From Cohaesibacter gelatinilyticus (GTDB taxonomy: Bacteria; Pseudomonadota; Alphaproteobacteria; Rhizobiales; Cohaesibacteraceae): 64,000 nucleotides of DNA. Location: positions 248,001 through 312,000 of the forward strand of contig NZ_OBEL01000006.1 in NCBI RefSeq assembly GCF_900215605.1. The letters are read 5' to 3'. The notes beneath the pieces are model-generated. The model was given only the letters and a program-made list of their open reading frames with translations. It was not told the origin of the DNA and did not search any database. Below, piece by piece: positions 63,975-64,000 of this stretch. The position numbers and the translations under genes were made by a program. Numbering within the stretch: the first letter of the stretch is position 1; every line of letters starts with the position of its first letter.

Positions 63975-64000
63975 GGGCACGCTCTATGCAAATTTCAGCT

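Noticed and set aside
1-64000. CRISPR array, intact insertion sequence, prophage or rRNA operon
   Set aside because: Looked for evenly spaced direct repeats, transposase or integrase motifs and rRNA text; none seen. Only the TA-flanked element between pal and tolB resembles a mobile unit.

Overview
The window looks like chromosome of an alphaproteobacterium of the order Hyphomicrobiales (Rhizobiales). Three things point there: the block ruvA-ruvB-ybgC-tolQ-tolR-tolA-tolB-pal-cpoB-tilS-ftsH-glmM near the right end, a structured leader before serC-serA, and short CCGAAAAGT-type palindromes between genes. A marine Cohaesibacter-like genus is possible, but that is a guess. There is no phage, no intact insertion sequence and no CRISPR array. 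All database-type statements below come from memory of protein families, not from searches.

Layout. 1-4.1 kb: a TRAP uptake system (3' end of a TAXI binding protein, fused permease) with a RidA-like protein and an EamA exporter. 4.2-5.5 kb: an orphan tryptophan synthase beta gene, divergent from 5.9-11.3 kb, which is a complete polyamine operon (speA, carboxyspermidine dehydrogenase, nspC, speB) running arginine to agmatine to putrescine to carboxyspermidine to spermidine. 11.4-23.6 kb: accessory regulators and transporters (chemoreceptor, XRE-cupin/BenE pair, MFS/LysR pair, secreted proteins, nitroreductase-MarR operon, LysR/SDR pair), several with palindromes in the divergent promoter. 24.1-27.0 kb: a quorum-sensing locus, luxR-luxI-phytanoyl-CoA-dioxygenase-like gene, and a convergent 58-residue small gene. 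Two near-identical lux-box-like palindromes lie at matching distances before luxI and before the small gene. 27.5-29.4 kb: rtcB-prfH, an RNA/ribosome repair pair. 29.4-38.0 kb: a second chemoreceptor with a 160-residue tandem duplication in its sensor, a dCMP deaminase, a polyamine-type ABC transporter operon and tRNA-Glu.

38-51.3 kb is mostly housekeeping: rluD, rpoH, a TetR regulator, purA, serC-serA with leader RNA, an outer-membrane beta-barrel, an EamA transporter and glmM. 51.5-64 kb is the cell-envelope and DNA-repair block (ftsH, tilS, the Tol-Pal genes, ybgC, ruvBA). Its intergenic spaces carry unusual structure: two long hairpins right after pal, and a 263-bp element with 28-base terminal inverted repeats and two long internal hairpins between pal and tolB.

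The main leads are the quorum-sensing locus with its shared palindromes and unannotated small gene, the folded element between pal and tolB, the TTGTGA/TCACAA clusters before both polyamine loci, and a direct repeat that brackets the polyamine transporter next to tRNA-Glu.
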